Shown here: positions 23,548 through 35,895 of the stretch, in pieces
Position numbering within the stretch: position 1 is the stretch's first letter
How the letters are laid out: each line of letters opens with the position of its first letter
From: Hexactinellida sp. DTS-2022
Lineage: Eukaryota > Porifera > Hexactinellida
Assembly: GCA_028753945.1 (NCBI GenBank)
Contig: JAPNXP010000010.1
Location: forward strand, 4,901,042-4,965,041
Direction: 5' to 3'
Length of the DNA: 64,000 bases
Made by a program: the position numbers and the translations under genes
Notes under the pieces: model-generated
Database searches by the model: none
What the model saw: only the letters and a program-made list of their open reading frames with translations
Told to the model about the DNA's origin: nothing

Positions 23548-24794
23548 CTAGGAGACAGCATTCCTTGCTCCTATGTGCTCAATAATTCTGTTCTTCTTGT
23601 CGATTGCTACTCCAATAGGACAATAAGACTTCAGTTCTCCAGGTAGCGTATCACTGTCGATAGTGTGTATGGGCTCTCCTTCTTTGCTGAATATCCTGAT
23701 TCGATTCTTGCCCCAGTCAGCTACAATGATATTTCCCAATCTGTCTATTGAGAAGAAATCACTGCATCCAATCTCACTTTCTGGTATCAAACACCTCTCT
23801 AGCTCTCCTTCTAAGGGAGAATATCTGTAGAGGGAAAGGAGCATTCATACCAAACATGACATACATTCTGTTTTTGTAGAGTTTGATGCTGTGAGTTTGT
23901 GTGTCGGATTTGATTTGGGAAGTTTCGAGTTTGATTCTTTTGAGGAATTTGAGATTGTTGTCAAACACAATAACTGATTGGTTGTTAAGCTCACATGCGT
24001 AAATATTCGTGTTTTCATCCGTTTCGATTCCCCAGACTCTCTCCTCTGTTTTAACTGACTTCACAGATTTATTGTTCGATTTTCTTATCTTCGCTAGCTG
24101 GTCACTGCATGATACGAAAATATATTCTTCTGTCAGAGCTATGCCTCTAGGAAATTCAGCTGTTGGTATCTTGTAGAGATGGTTACCTTCTTCTGTGAAT
24201 ACTTGAATTCTGTCAGCATTAAAATCAGTCACAAATATGTTCTGAGTTGTGTTTTCAATCGCTATTTGCCTTGGCCACTTAATCTCACCAGGCCCTGTCC
24301 CTTCACGGGACCAGACAGGACTCAGTCTCAGAGAATAGTCCTCTGATCTGAAAGGTCTCTCCTTCAGAGTCACAACCGTACACACCTCAATCACTGACTG
24401 TTCCAGCTGTTCCCTCTTCCAATCCAACTCTACTCACCCCACACTCACACCCCTTGATACCTCCTCTCCGATCTTATCTTCCAGCGTACGGAGATTCTTC
24501 TCGAGCACATCTCTCAGTTTGTTCTTGGTCAGATCTCTCTCTAGGCCTTCCCTGGCTGTGTCCAGTTCCTTGAGGGTCTCTCTCTTCTCTGCCAACTCGT
24601 GTCTCGCTCGTGCAACTATCCCATCCATCTCTTGCAGCAGACTGAGTTCTCTCGCTGCTAGCAGAGAGTGTAGCTGTAGGAAGTTACTCCTCAAGCTCTC
24701 TTTCTCTCGCTGCACGTGGCTAACCAGAGCCGCTAGCGCTCTCTCCAACCCATCAGCCCCCAGCAGCTCCTGCTGCCAACACGCGTGTCGCCAT
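23548..24794 (-). CDS. Coiled-coil NHL-repeat protein, interrupted
   Basis: N-terminal coiled coil (HVQREKESLRSNFLQLHSLL, ARHELAEKRETLKELD), then NHL blades (GPGEIKWPRQIAIENTTQNI, FVTDFNADRIQVF, NIIVADWGKNRIRIFSKEG). No RING or B-box. Three interruptions. The ATG at 24794 is out of frame with the coiled coil by one base. A TGA at 24434-24436 lies in frame, but it overlaps a good donor (GTGAGT), so an intron of about 80 bases is possible there. A one-base slip near 23836 moves the last blades into another frame before the stop at 23548. Either a gene with assembly indels or a recent pseudogene. Same family as 1106-2310, with longer open parts than 17119-17765. Confidence 0.7.
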
Positions 24795-24937
24795 TAATAC
24801 ACACACAAACAATACTTATGCAATTAGTCAGTTAGGCTAGCTCTCAGTTCGAATGAATACTGTATACTGTTTGAGTATTGTAGCTAGCAGATTGGGTTAC
24901 CATCTATATTTAGTTTTAGTTATATTGTATACTAATA

Positions 24938-25187
24938 CAGCGATTCCCAACCTTTTTCAACAGTAGACCCCTATACTAAATATCTGACATTATGTGGACC
25001 CCTCCCATTAATCGTAATACATCTGTGAACACAAGTTGTAGACAATAACCTGAGTAGTTTTGCAACAATGCTTCCAATGTTTAATCAACCAAACAGGCTT
25101 GTTAAAAGTTCAGGTCTTGACATGAACTGACCAGAGGGAAATTTTGTGAAAGAGCTGATCTGTGCTGAGTTATCAATTATAATCTAG
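24938..25187. mobile_element. hAT left end only
   Basis: CAGCGATTCCCAACC starts a segment with the CAGxGxTTCxCAACC class of hAT termini. I see no matching right end nearby, so this is a truncated copy or a one-ended relic. Confidence 0.5.
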
Positions 25188-25684
25188 CAATATGGTGCAG
25201 GAAATGGTCGAATTGTGCATTTTCGGAGTAAAAGTACCAAATTTTGCACAATTGTAGTATTATAGGTCCTGATCAACTTCAGCTATGGCACATAGCAAAA
25301 ATTTTTGAAGAACAAATTTTCCAGGGGGTCAAAAATTGGTGCCCAATCGAAATCGCCGGAATTATAAATACAGGATAGATCATTTAAATGCATTCTTAAC
25401 GACTTTATATTGTCAGATTCGTGCTCAGCTCTTAATTTCCAGCATTTTGATAGGTATATTGACTATATTTGGTGAGAATATTTTTGGTTTTCCATAGCAA
25501 CGGTAAGAATGTGATAACATTCCGATCTCCCAATTTGGACTAACCATATCAAGAGACCCCTTGTTTTTCTCGGGTATGCGTACTGAGTGCGAATATACTA
25601 TTAGAAACACTCTAAATATTAATTGTTAAGCCAAAAGTATGCATTTTCATATCCTGCTATTTTGATTCGCCATTTTAATACCTA

Positions 25685-26504
25685 CTAGCGCGCTTCGCTT
25701 GCTAGGTCGCTTCGCGGCAGAACACAACCACACACCAACCGCTTCGCGGTTGGTGTATGGTTTATATACTCCTAATATTGATTATAAAGCGTAAATAGGC
25801 CTAAAATAGTAGAATTTTGCAATGTGAAACTTAGTGAATACGTCATCATGCGATAATGAGTAAGTATATTGGTGATCTGGTGTGACCAACGTGTCCGCAT
25901 AATTAATGTATACATCTATCTATATATAAAAAGAGGAATTGTTGTTTGTTTGTTTGTTTGTGTGTTTGTCCATAATTAATTGGAAAGACTACGAGTCCCA
26001 GAATGCTGAAAAGTTGTATACAGGGGTAATTTTGTACTGCGACAACGATCTATTGGTTTTTGAAGAGAAATATTCACATTTGAAGGTGACAAAATATGTT
26101 AGCCAATTAAATTCGAGGGTTTGTTAGTATGGATTAGCAGATTTCATCAATTAGTATAAATAGCCTGTGCATAATAGAAATATTTCCTGAGGCTCCAATT
26201 TGATTGATTGAAAATTAATTCATTTTAACCAATCAATCATTTGTCTATTCTATTGCCTGTTTTTCTTTTAGTATTATTTTGATTCGAGCTTTTTTATCGT
26301 GCAACTGAAATTTATTGAGCTATTAAAACTCAGAATTAATGTGATTGCTTTTGGGGAGGGAAAGGCCGCGAAGCGGCCGTTAATTGTATCGCTTAGTGCC
26401 TAACACGAAAAAACAAAAGTCGCGAAGCGACTTTTGTGAGAGAGTGATCCGTCGCGAAGCGACCGAGACCGAAGGGCTCGTATTATTAAATCTCGATTAT
26501 TGTT

Positions 26505-26551
<47 letters not shown>

Positions 26552-27291
26552 CCGGATTGTATTAAAGTGATGGGGGACTAGAAACCGCAATTAATATTGG
26601 GATATAAACTAACTTTCAAATGTTATAATAGGTAAACAAATGTTATAATAGGTAAACAAGTATGCCGAACACGAATTTCGCGTTTATAAATTTCTCATAT
26701 TCATATTTGTTGTTGTTGTTTACACAAATAGGTAAACAAATTAATGAAAATTCAAAATCAACCTAGAAGTTAGCTTTCAACGAGTATTATAGGTAAACAA
26801 GTATGCCGAACACGAATTTCGCGTTTATAAATTTCTCATATTCATATTTGTTGTTGTTGTTTACACAAATAGGTAAACAAATTAGTGAAAATCAAAATCA
26901 TAACGTCCTTATCTACCATTTCCATGGTAGAAAATGTGAGGAGTAAGGCCGCACATCGGCCGTTAACTTGAGGTGCGTAGCACCGATCTGTCGCAAAGCG
27001 ACCGAGACCGAAGGGCTCGTGTTCTATTAAATTTTCATATTTTTATCTCTTAAAGGGCGCGAATTATGTGCGATTAAGTGACTTTTCAGTGTTCTCGAAA
27101 TGTGACAATGACGTCATAACTTGTCGAGGTGTTAGAAATTTTGAGTGGAAACCTCAACTTGTTGGCGTGTGCCAAAAGTTACCCCTATATGCCAAAAATC
27201 ACAATTGGATACCGTCCACTTTATTCATTCAACTCGTAACATACAAACAAATATATATACCCAGGCTTGTGTTTTAATAGTATAGTATAGA
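25685..27291 (-). mobile_element. Non-autonomous Helitron, with empty site elsewhere
   Basis: Reverse-oriented: CTAG at 25685-25688 followed by GCGCTTCGC-type palindromes (3' end), and GA at 27290-27291 (5' TC end). The flanks A at 25684 and T at 27292 join to give the uninterrupted repeat A sequence at 60470/60471, an independent empty site. Family member of 18441-19568. The middle is replaced by a nested element. Confidence 0.9.
25917..27030 (+). mobile_element. Nested Helitron-like sequence, (GT)n, 141-bp tandem
   Basis: Starts TCTATATATAAAAAGAGG and twice (about 26460-26485 and 27000-27025) shows a CGAAGCG palindrome then GACCGAAGGGCTCGT, so probably two related copies. Contains a long GT run (26510-26548) and two copies of a 141-bp unit (26624-26900) with GTATGCCGAACACGAATTTC and ATAGGTAAACAA. 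The GAAGGGCTCGT end recurs inverted near 47410 and 57350. Confidence 0.65.
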
Positions 27292-27685
27292 TGATCCCTC
27301 AATATTTTGTCCAAAAATAAGTGAACTATTTCAGTAATTGTATTTATGCAACAAGGGCGGACTGAGACAGTACCAAGGGGACTGTCGGTAGGGCCGTTTT
27401 GTTCGTGAGCTGGCCATAAGCCTGCTATAGGGAAGGATCTGCCAGCTTACTTCCATATGTGGGTTTGCGTCACCCTGCAAATATTTATATGTGGTTTTAA
27501 ATAGTTACCATTTTAGTTATTAGACTGTTATAATTTGTCACAATTATGACTAGTATGTATGTTGTTGTAACGCCATCAGATATTAGTGTTAAAACCTACG
27601 CAGCCGCTTCTCTCTTTTTATCAAACAAATGTATTAGCGAGATATCTCGCTCTTTCTGGCTGCATGGGACGATAAATTTATATTA

Positions 27686-27785
27686 CAGGTAAACCTCCAA
27701 AAGCGGCACCCATCGGGAGAATGATTTTGTGCCGCTTCTCGGAGGTTGCCGCTACTCGGAGGTGCCGCTTTGGGAGGTTTACCTG
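27686..27785. mobile_element. 100-bp mariner-like MITE
   Basis: Ends CAGGTAAACCTCC and GGAGGTTTACCTG, flanked by TA on both sides, with AGCGGCACC inverted inside. Nearly a perfect hairpin. Confidence 0.8.
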
Positions 27786-28210
27786 TATTAAAATTCGATT
27801 GTTGTGCTTTTTTTTGTTTGCTTGTTTGTTTGTTTTTCCCGATTATATTAGAGTGATAGGTCGATATAGAACGGATTTATTATTGAGATAGAGACTCGCT
27901 TCCAATGTTATGAGAAGTAATCATGTATACTGAATCCGATTTTCGTATTTACAAATTCCATTTTGAATCATAGCTGAACAACCAACCTCAGAACAACTAT
28001 GAGAGATGAGAGACTTTCGGACTTTGGGCAATTCGCAGACAATGGGCCATCGCTTGATTTAGAGGAAGTTCTGTATAAAAACTAGAATTGAATCCAGTGA
28101 AGGTCGAATTTTATCACTTCAATTTATTATAAGTATAGTAGTGAAAAGAGTTTTCACTACTGTACCAATAGATTGCTTAGACATCATTAGCTTAATTGTA
28201 ATTAATGGCA
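27786..28210 (+). repeat. Dispersed repeat B
   Basis: Matches 63413-63835 over its whole length (AAAATTCGATTGTTGTGCTT at the start, ACAACCAACCTCAGAACAAC in the middle). The T-rich start resembles the Helitron-like 5' ends of this window. No conserved ORF. Confidence 0.8.
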
Positions 28211-29359
28211 CCACCCCAAAGAGAGGCGATTCCGATCCTGCTTCTAGATAAATTATTAGCTCTTTCACTCCCAACCAACATTTTCATTACTATTTTCACT
28301 CATTTTACTCACAATATCGTCAAAATATTGGATGTTGTAACATATGCATCTTTTGTTCTTGAATCAAATGGACCTTTATGTTTTTATTAAGTATCTATAT
28401 GGTATGAGACGCATTTACTCCAGTCCACACAATAATTCGAACTACATTGACCCATTTACACTAATTAGATAATAAAACTTGCATAAAATTAGCGCACCCA
28501 AGGGGAGGCTAGCTAGGACCATGGCACCCTTTCAGGGCTGTAGATGGGGCTAACACCGCATGCGGAGTGATATAAATAGTACGGGTATATGGTTTACTTG
28601 TTGTTTATATAAAATCTGGGAGGACTTAAGACCCTAGCTCCCCAGATCTACACCCTTGCCCCTTGAGATACTCTGGCCCTACCTCTGACCCAACTTGGCT
28701 TCCCTCCATTTAAGTGACTAGGGGGGTCGGCGGTTAACAAATCACTATTACACAAGGCAGGCCTGTAGCCAGCAGGGGAGATGAGTATAATAATTTAATA
28801 TGAAGACCCTGGATAGGGGTGGATTTAGGATTTGCTATAAGGGGGGTTGTGGTTTCTAAAACATCGCATCGCCAGCTTGGGATCTGGGAGAACAGTTAGC
28901 TCCCCAGTTGGGTCCAGGGGCCAGGGCGAAGCCCTTGGAAGCCAGAAACGATGCTACTAGTACTATTCACCCAAATTTCAATACCTACGTACAAGTGCGA
29001 TACTAGATTATTTGAGGGTATTAATACAAAATGTGAGCATGAGGAAATTGAAACTCCAATAATATACAATTCAACAACAAATCAAAATGTCAGATATATC
29101 ACAAAAGTTAATCTAGCCGGCGAGCCTCCCCCTAGCTACTGGCCTGACACAAGGACGAATAAATGGGGGAGCATGTGCATTGCACTATGGAACTATTGCC
29201 GGTCCAAGCCTGCCTAGAAGTAGTACAATTACAAAGACATGTTCTTGCGGCTTTTTCTGTGATCAAAGTACAGAAGTGCTCCTTCAAGCAACTACTACTT
29301 TTTGATCTTGGATAAATCTTGGCTTTGAGCAGGAATATGATAAATACATACTTTTGGCT
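28211..29359. other. Spacer with repeat fragments
   Basis: Bases about 28540-28705 match 63837-64000 in inverse orientation (GTAGATCTGGGGAGCTAGGG and others). An 88-codon frame at 28951-29217 resembles nothing I know; I do not call it a gene. Confidence 0.5.
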
Positions 29360-29800
29360 TGACAACTAATATTTAGAGTGTTTCTAATAGTATATTCGCA
29401 CTCAGTACGCATACCCGAGAAAAACAAGGGGTCACTCGATAAGGTTACTCCAAATTGGGAGATCGGAATGTTATCACATTCTTACCGTTGCTATGGAAAA
29501 CCAAATTCTCACCGAATATAGTCAATATACCTATCAAAATGCTGGAGATTAAGTGCTGAGCACGAATCTGACAATATAAAGTAGTTAAGAATGCATTAGA
29601 ATGATATCCTGTATTTATACAGCCGGCGATTTCGATTGGGCACCAATTTTTGACCCCCTGAAAAATTTGTTCTTCAAAGAATTCTGCTATGTGCCATAGA
29701 TGAAGTTGATCAAAACCTATAATACTACAATTGTGCCAAAATTTGGTGCTTTTATCTCGAAAATGCACAATCTTGCACCATATTGCTGGACTATTAGGGA
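29360..29800 (-). repeat. Dispersed repeat A, inverted partial copy
   Basis: Inverse of 25188-25640 and 59804-60250 with scattered differences. The 107-codon - strand frame inside it is open by chance and is not kept in the other copies. Confidence 0.85.
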
Positions 29801-29843
29801 ACTATTGACAAGCCTATTGTTATCTCCAATTCAAGGATTTGTT

Positions 29844-30110
29844 GATGGGGGGGGGGGGGGGGGGCCGGGGGGGTGACATTTTATTGATACAACTTACACT
29901 CGGACCAGCGGCCCTCGCTTTTATTCAAACACATGCCTTTTCAAAATTATATTCCGGTTGCACGGGCGTCGCACGGCTCTGAAAAATCTCCGGCCAAACA
30001 GTTAAAGTGGTCCGGCCAAAACCGGACCGTCCGATATAATTTAGTAGAAAATATGAAAACTGGTCCGGCCATGGCCGGACCAGCCGGACCGCGTGCTACG
30101 CCTATGGGTT
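29844..30110. repeat. Poly-G run and GGTCCGGCC-type element
   Basis: A run of about 18 G is followed by GGGGGGG; then GGTCCGGCCAAAACCGGACC and GGCCGGACCAGCCGGACC motifs. The same GGTCCGGCC vocabulary builds the element at 33432-34091. Confidence 0.6.
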
Positions 30111-31432
30111 GTATTTGAATACATACTCCAATAGACGTAATGCAAATTGATTAATGTATGTGCATGATTGAGCTCAAACTGAATCTAGTCGCCTATTAAA
30201 AAAACTGTCGGTTATGTAATGATCCCCCTCCCTACATCCCGCTAATTGCCATTTCTTTATAAAAAAAGGACGGGCTGTAATACTTACCCCTTTAACATTA
30301 CTTAATTTTAAAAAGCCCTATACACAGGTTCATTATATTACGGGAATCATATGGGTGATATTTAGGTGACCGCTAGTGACCCATATAACAGTAATGCTAT
30401 TGTTTCAGAGTAGGGCTGTGCCCCCTAAGCTGTATATTTATCCATGGGACCTAGGGCCTAGCCATAGGTATATACGTATAAGGACAGAAAAATAAATTGG
30501 GAAATACTAATCAGCGCCTGTATTGTTGAATATTTATGCTAATTATAACTGACAATTTTCTAGATATTAACGCATGTCCGTGTATAATAATGAACCGACT
30601 CCAAATAGAAATTAATTAAATATCACTAAGGAACTGTACAACTCTGTGGATCCCTGATTTTGCGATGTGGAGAAGTTATTGTATTGATTGGTAATAATCA
30701 AATAGACACAATGGAATGTTAGAAATGTATGGATAGACAGAGGGAACACAATAACTGATTGGATAAATGAATTTCCTCTCGACCAATTAAATCACAGTCT
30801 CAGATAGGCATTCTATAACACACACTTAAGGATATTAGGTGCCTCAATCTAGCCCTGAAAGAAACATTAAAGTACATAATATATAAAATATACTCTATTT
30901 CAATTAATCCATATCAACAATATAACTTATTATGTAGCTGTGAAAATACAATTATAACAAGAATAATCAAAACGGATCCCACACAACTTGTTTACCTATA
31001 TTGTCAATAACAACAACAAATAGACATAATATAAATTTGTGAGTGTAAAATTCGTATTCAGCATACTTGTTTACCTAGTATTCACATTTAGAAGTGAACA
31101 AATAACTGGATTAGATCTGGCAATCTGGGATATAATTAATTTTTAACAACCTATAATATTTAGTTAAACATTTTCTATAAGTATGACTCAATCTCGCCTG
31201 ATACTCAATTTCGCCTGCGACAACTATACAATGGATTAATTAATTTAATTAATATAAAGAGTTTGCTGACTTTACTCAACTTACCGTGGATAACATTGCT
31301 AAAATACATAACTAATAATATAATTTATTATCAATACATAATGAATGAATGGCATTAAACTCAAGATGGTTTATGATAGAAACAAACTTAAACTTTTTCT
31401 ACCGTTCCTTGGGGCTCCTTGCCCCTACATTC
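30111..31432. other. Spacer with Helitron-like fragment
   Basis: No gene. Bases about 30980-31085 contain, inverted, the TTGTTTACCTA / GCATACTTGTTTACCTA motifs of the 141-bp unit at 26624-26900. Confidence 0.5.
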
Positions 31433-31500
31433 CTACTTACCTTGCCCCTCAGGACCCCAGCTACTTACCTTGCCCCTCAGGACCCCAGCTAGGGTTGCCA
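31433..31500 (+). repeat. 33-bp tandem pair
   Basis: CTTACCTTGCCCCTCAGGAC and the following CCCAGCTA are repeated directly twice. Confidence 0.8.
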
Positions 31501-32354
31501 TTGTTTTATAAAATCACGACCCACTTGTAACAAATCCTGCATCCTCCTTGGATTCTTTAAACTAGTTTGTTTTCTAGGGCATGGCTTACTATACTATATA
31601 CGGCTGTGTATGTTCCCGACTTGGCCTTCAAACAAGAAGGCCAGTTTTAAATTTAATTCAAAGCTAAACCATGCCTTCTATTGTGGTTTATTGGATTGTA
31701 TATGGGGTAATCAACCATTGTGAATCCATTGGAACCACTTTTGAGAATCTCAGATTTGTGGTTAAGCTATTTAGGCGCCATTTAATGATGACGGTAACAA
31801 TTTTTGGTAAAATGATTTTTTTTTCAAATATCATAAATTTCAGTTACTTCCTACTTTCTAATAATTTATAATAGGAATACTAAATAGGGATATATTTCAT
31901 ACCCCAATGGCTACTAAATCACAAAATGGCGACATTATAATTTTTTTTAAATTATAAAGCAACCACATGCTAAAATACAAGTATTATCCGAATTACAACT
32001 TACTATTTTCGTCCATAAAACCAGGGGTGGCGCTAGGGGGGGGGCAGGGGAGGCAATAGCCCCCCCGTCGGGGAAAAGTGAGAAATCTATCGGGGAAGAG
32101 TTGTAAAATAATTTAGAAAATTTAGTTAGAATAGCTATTTACGTAATTACTACATACTGGACCAAGCGTTTTGTTTTCAATGCATACATTTCGGATTTAT
32201 AACTTTCTACTAGTGTATAATTATGTGGGGAATTTGGCTATTTTAATTTAGCTGTCCCCTTAATGCAACTTGAATAGAGTAAATGAGTCCTACATAAGTT
32301 TGATTTCCAATACTTTGAAAGAAAAATTTACAACCATCAGATGAAGTAAATATT

Positions 32355-32540
32355 GATCACAATATCACAGCTATTGAATAATAATCGAAAAAGAATCATG
32401 ATCACAAATGACAGTCATTGAATAACAATCGACAAAGAATCATAATCACAATATCACAGCTATTGAATAATAATCGACAATGAATCATGATCACAATATG
32501 ACAGCTATTGAATAATAATCGAAAATGAATCGTGATGTCG
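32355..32540 (+). repeat. Subterminal 45-bp tandem repeats
   Basis: Four copies of a roughly 45-base unit containing AGCTATTGAATAATAATCGA and AATCATGATCACAATAT, between the left terminus and the transposase start. In hAT elements subterminal arrays bind the transposase; here that is inferred. Confidence 0.8.
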
Positions 32541-32636
32541 CTTCTTTGCTTGAACTAAATGGTATATATATAACTAAATGGTATATAGAGAGAGATAGTA
32601 TACGAATTCAAGAAAGTAGATCCTTATTTCATACTC

Positions 32637-35600
32637 ATGGCAAAGGCTGTCCGCTTCAGGGTGCGTTGCACTATTTGTAATGAAATATTTCAAAACGATT
32701 ATGTTGAAAGACATACAATTACTAAACATAGAGATTTAGACTTGTCTGGTCTCATAGTACAGACTACAGTTATTCTTGAAGAGAGTGTTGGTCGACTAAG
32801 GACAATGGATTCATTCTTTAGTTCCGGTGTCGACGCCCCTACTTTGAAAAGAACAAGAATAGAAATGACAGAATCTTTTGAAAGAGAACTATTGACTGAA
32901 GAGAGGTGTTCTAACATATCTGATACTTTTGTATTTCCCAATACACATACTGATTCTCAAAAGGAAATCCCCAACGAAGAGATAAGAGAGGTTGATGAAA
33001 GTGAAGGGAGTTTGATTGGTGAGATGTCTGAAGAGATCGATCCAGCTGGACTCGACGACATCGGCGAAGGTATTTACTAATTGTGTTGCAATTAATAAGT
33101 ATTTTGAAAATACATATTAATTAGGTTATTGTTGGGGATTTGTATGGTAACAATATATATATCTGAACTTCAGGACTCTGCACATGCAAAACTTATCACA
33201 AAAAATAGGAAATATATGCGCACAACATGTGAAGTTTTGCTGCTGACTGCTCAACGTAAAATTGCTCAACGTGAGACTGGTAGATCATTTCGAGTTGATG
33301 ACATCAACGAAGAGGATCTCGATTTTGGTCCATCTTGCTGAAATTTCCTTGCTATACTTTCTCTTATTGCTAAACATGATCCAGTTGTTGCAGAAAGAAT
33401 TCACTCTGATCCTATGAATGCGAAGTACACCTGTCACGCCAAAATTGGTCCGGGTCAAAAGTGGTCCGGCCGGACCACTTTTGACTGCCAAAACTGGTCC
33501 GGGACCAATTTGTGCCGGCCATAAATGGTCCGGTCGGACTAGCTTTGGTCGCCAAAAATGGTCCGGCCGGACCAGTTTTGGTCGCCAAAGGCGGTCCCCA
33601 TTGGCCAAAGGTGGTCCCCGCCGGACCAGTTTTGGCAGCCATTCCAAGACAATAATTATAGAGCTTTTTATCATTCATCAACACAAGAATACATAGATAT
33701 GCAAATGTTTTCACAATAATCAATAATACACAATTACAAAGTTGATTCTTTACACCGTAACTCCATATATCACAATTACAAAACCAATTCTTTTCACTAT
33801 TATTCATGCCTTCATACTTTATATAAGGGACTCCTTTTTCCCCTGAACTATAGTAGGCAATTAGAAAAAGATACATTTTCAATTTAATAATTGATTGTCC
33901 TATACAAGTTCGCACTAGTGGGAGGTTTGTTATAGCAACTTTAGTGCGATCTAGCAAAAAGTTTAGGCCGGACCTATTTTAGCAAGCTAGGACCATTTAT
34001 GGCAGGCCAAAATTGGTCCCGGACCATTTTTGGCCGAGCCAAAATTGGTCCGACCGGACCAGTTTTGGCCCGGACCAATTTTTTCGTGACACACCCACCA
34101 TACAGTTCAGAATGCCTTTTTGGATATCATGAAGGATATGATCTTAGAACAGATAAAACAGGAACTTCATGAGGCGATATATTTCACATTACTTGCAGAT
34201 GAATCTGAAGATACCAGCAAAAAGGAACAGGTAGTTGTCGCTGTACGATACTGCTTCAAAAACGCTATCCATGAAGAATTTATCGGTATTGCTGAAGCAC
34301 AAAGTTTGGATGCCAATGGGCTGTCCGACACCATTATCCACCAGTTAAGAAGGGTTGATGCGAACATTAAGAACTGTATTGGACAAGGTTATGATGGTGC
34401 ATCTGTTGTCTCTGGTCATTTGAACGAAGTTCAAAAGAAAATTCCTGAAAAAACTGGTTGTCAAATGGCCTACTACATCCATTGCTTTTGTCACAGATTA
34501 AATCTGGTTATTGTCGATGTGGTAAACTCAGTTAAGTCCGTTGGCAATATGTTAGGACTTTTCAAACAGTTACACTCATTTTTGAGTAGTAGCACTGTTC
34601 ATGTCAGGTGGGAGAAAAACAGGAACTCCATGGTGTAAAAAAGATGGAGATAGGAAGATTTTCCAATACTCGATGGTCGTGTCAGGCGAAACAGTTCAAC
34701 GCGGTATGGAAACGCATCGACATCGTCTACGAAGTACTGCAAGATGTAATCGACAACGACAGCAACATCAGCCGCACCACAGAAGCAACTGGCTACTTGT
34801 TGCAAATAGATCGCCGTTTTGTCAGATACCTTCTTGTTACAAAGCATATTCTGAAGAAAGCCAAATACGCTTCAGATATTTTACAAAGACCAACGAACGA
34901 TCTCAGTGGGGCCATAGATCTAATTGGTACATTAAGAGAGGAAATCCAAGCCTGTCGCACTAGAGAGTTTTGTCAAAAGTTCTGGGATGATGCCGAAGAA
35001 GTTGGCGAACGATTAAACCTGCCTCACAATGCACGACCTGTCAGACGAAAAATACTACAAGCAAGGTTGCAAGATTATGTGGTAGATGCTCATGCTGAAA
35101 AAGTTTCAGGAGTTGGATTTGATGAATATTTTTGTGATGTTTGTGAGATTATAGACAAAGTTGATACAGAGCTTCAGAAGAGATTTGGCGAGAAGAACAT
35201 TGTCATGATGAGCGGAATCACATCATTGTGCCCTAGCTCTACCAGTTTCATGGATGAAAATTCACTCGTAGAATTTGCAAAACTATTCAATGCCGACGCC
35301 AGCACTCTCAAATGTGAAATTTTCACCTTTAAGCACATGATTGGAAGAAAATTGGAGCAAGAAAGACCTAAGAGTCTACTTCAGTTACAGACATACTTGC
35401 AGAAGTTAAAGGAAGCCTTTTTTGAACTTCAGCGTATTGCTATAATCGCATGCACTTTAGTGACTTTACCCATATTAACTGCTGAGTGTGAACGAAATTT
35501 TAGCTCAATTCGGATAGTAAAGAATGAACTTCGCTCAGTAATGAAACAGGAACGTCTGGACAGTCTATTGATGCTTGGGATTCATCGTGATCGAGGCAGC

Positions 35601-35669
35601 AAGCTTGATTTAGATATAGTAGTCAATAGGTTTAAGGCTAAATTCCCTAATTGTAGAATTGCACTATAA
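32637..35669 (+). pseudogene. hAT transposase (DUF4371 + hATC), inactivated
   Basis: First block 32637-33080: N-terminal zinc finger C11-x2-C14...H26-x4-H31. Then 33174-33430 (HAKLITKNRKYMRTTCEVLL), with a TGA where a tryptophan is expected (after GPSC) and an intron or break before it. The catalytic part resumes at 34092 with TVQNAFLDIMKDMILEQIK and carries FTLLADESEDTS (first Asp) and GQGYDGASVVSG (second Asp), then SNTRWSCQ and the C-terminal dimerisation block (TAECERNFSSIRIVKNELRS). Near 34615 one base is lost in an A run, so 34120-34638 and 34608-35669 are in different frames. The region 33432-34091 is a foreign insertion. The protein cannot be made as it stands; the order of parts is that of an intact gene. 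Confidence 0.88.
33432..34091. mobile_element. GGTCCGGCC-rich element nested in the transposase
   Basis: Ends TGTCACGCCAAAATTGGTCC and GGACCAATTTTTTCGTGACA are inverted, flanked by CACC on both sides (33428-33431, 34092-34095), so a 4-bp duplication fits. Removing it restores the transposase sequence NAKYT-HHTVQNAF. Arms are packed with GGTCCGGCCGGACC palindromes and the centre is AT-rich. Open frames across it are composition artefacts. Confidence 0.8.
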
Positions 35670-35895
35670 TATAGACATTTTATATGCTATACTATTGTCT
35701 ATTCATTTATTTGGAACTCATTTACTTGTATCCTTATTATCAGTATTATACTAGTTAGTCATTTCGATTATCGTAATTGAAAACTCTTCATTTACCAGCA
35801 ACTCAGCTCAACGACGCTATTTTACTGAATTTGTTTATTGAGTAGCGGGGATAGCAATTCTAGGCTATTTACCTAAATATATCTGTACACAAGGC

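Larger units (their letters stand above)
25188..27680 (+). repeat. Dispersed repeat A, split by a Helitron
   Basis: Two parts, 25188-25684 and 27292-27680, together match the continuous copy at 59804-60866, and the first part also matches the inverted copy at 29360-29800. Landmarks: CAGCAATATGGTGCAGGAAA-like start, TTTGGTGAGAATATTTTTGG, then TGATCCCTCAATATTTTGTC. Short ORFs in these copies are not conserved in frame. Class unknown. Confidence 0.85.

Noticed and set aside
26384..26581. 65-codon frame with a long VCVCVC run
   Set aside because: Translation of a GT microsatellite.
29445..29768. 107-codon open frame on the - strand
   Set aside because: Lies inside dispersed repeat A; the other copies do not keep the frame and no domain is recognisable.
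24434..33344. In-frame TGA codons in an NHL gene and a transposase as a sign of TGA recoding to tryptophan
   Set aside because: TGG is used normally for tryptophan in the same genes, the other lesions are indels, and one TGA overlaps a splice donor.
33285..33957. Open frames of 92-181 codons on both strands
   Set aside because: They run across the GGTCCGGCC repeat arms; low-complexity translation and open in several phases at once.
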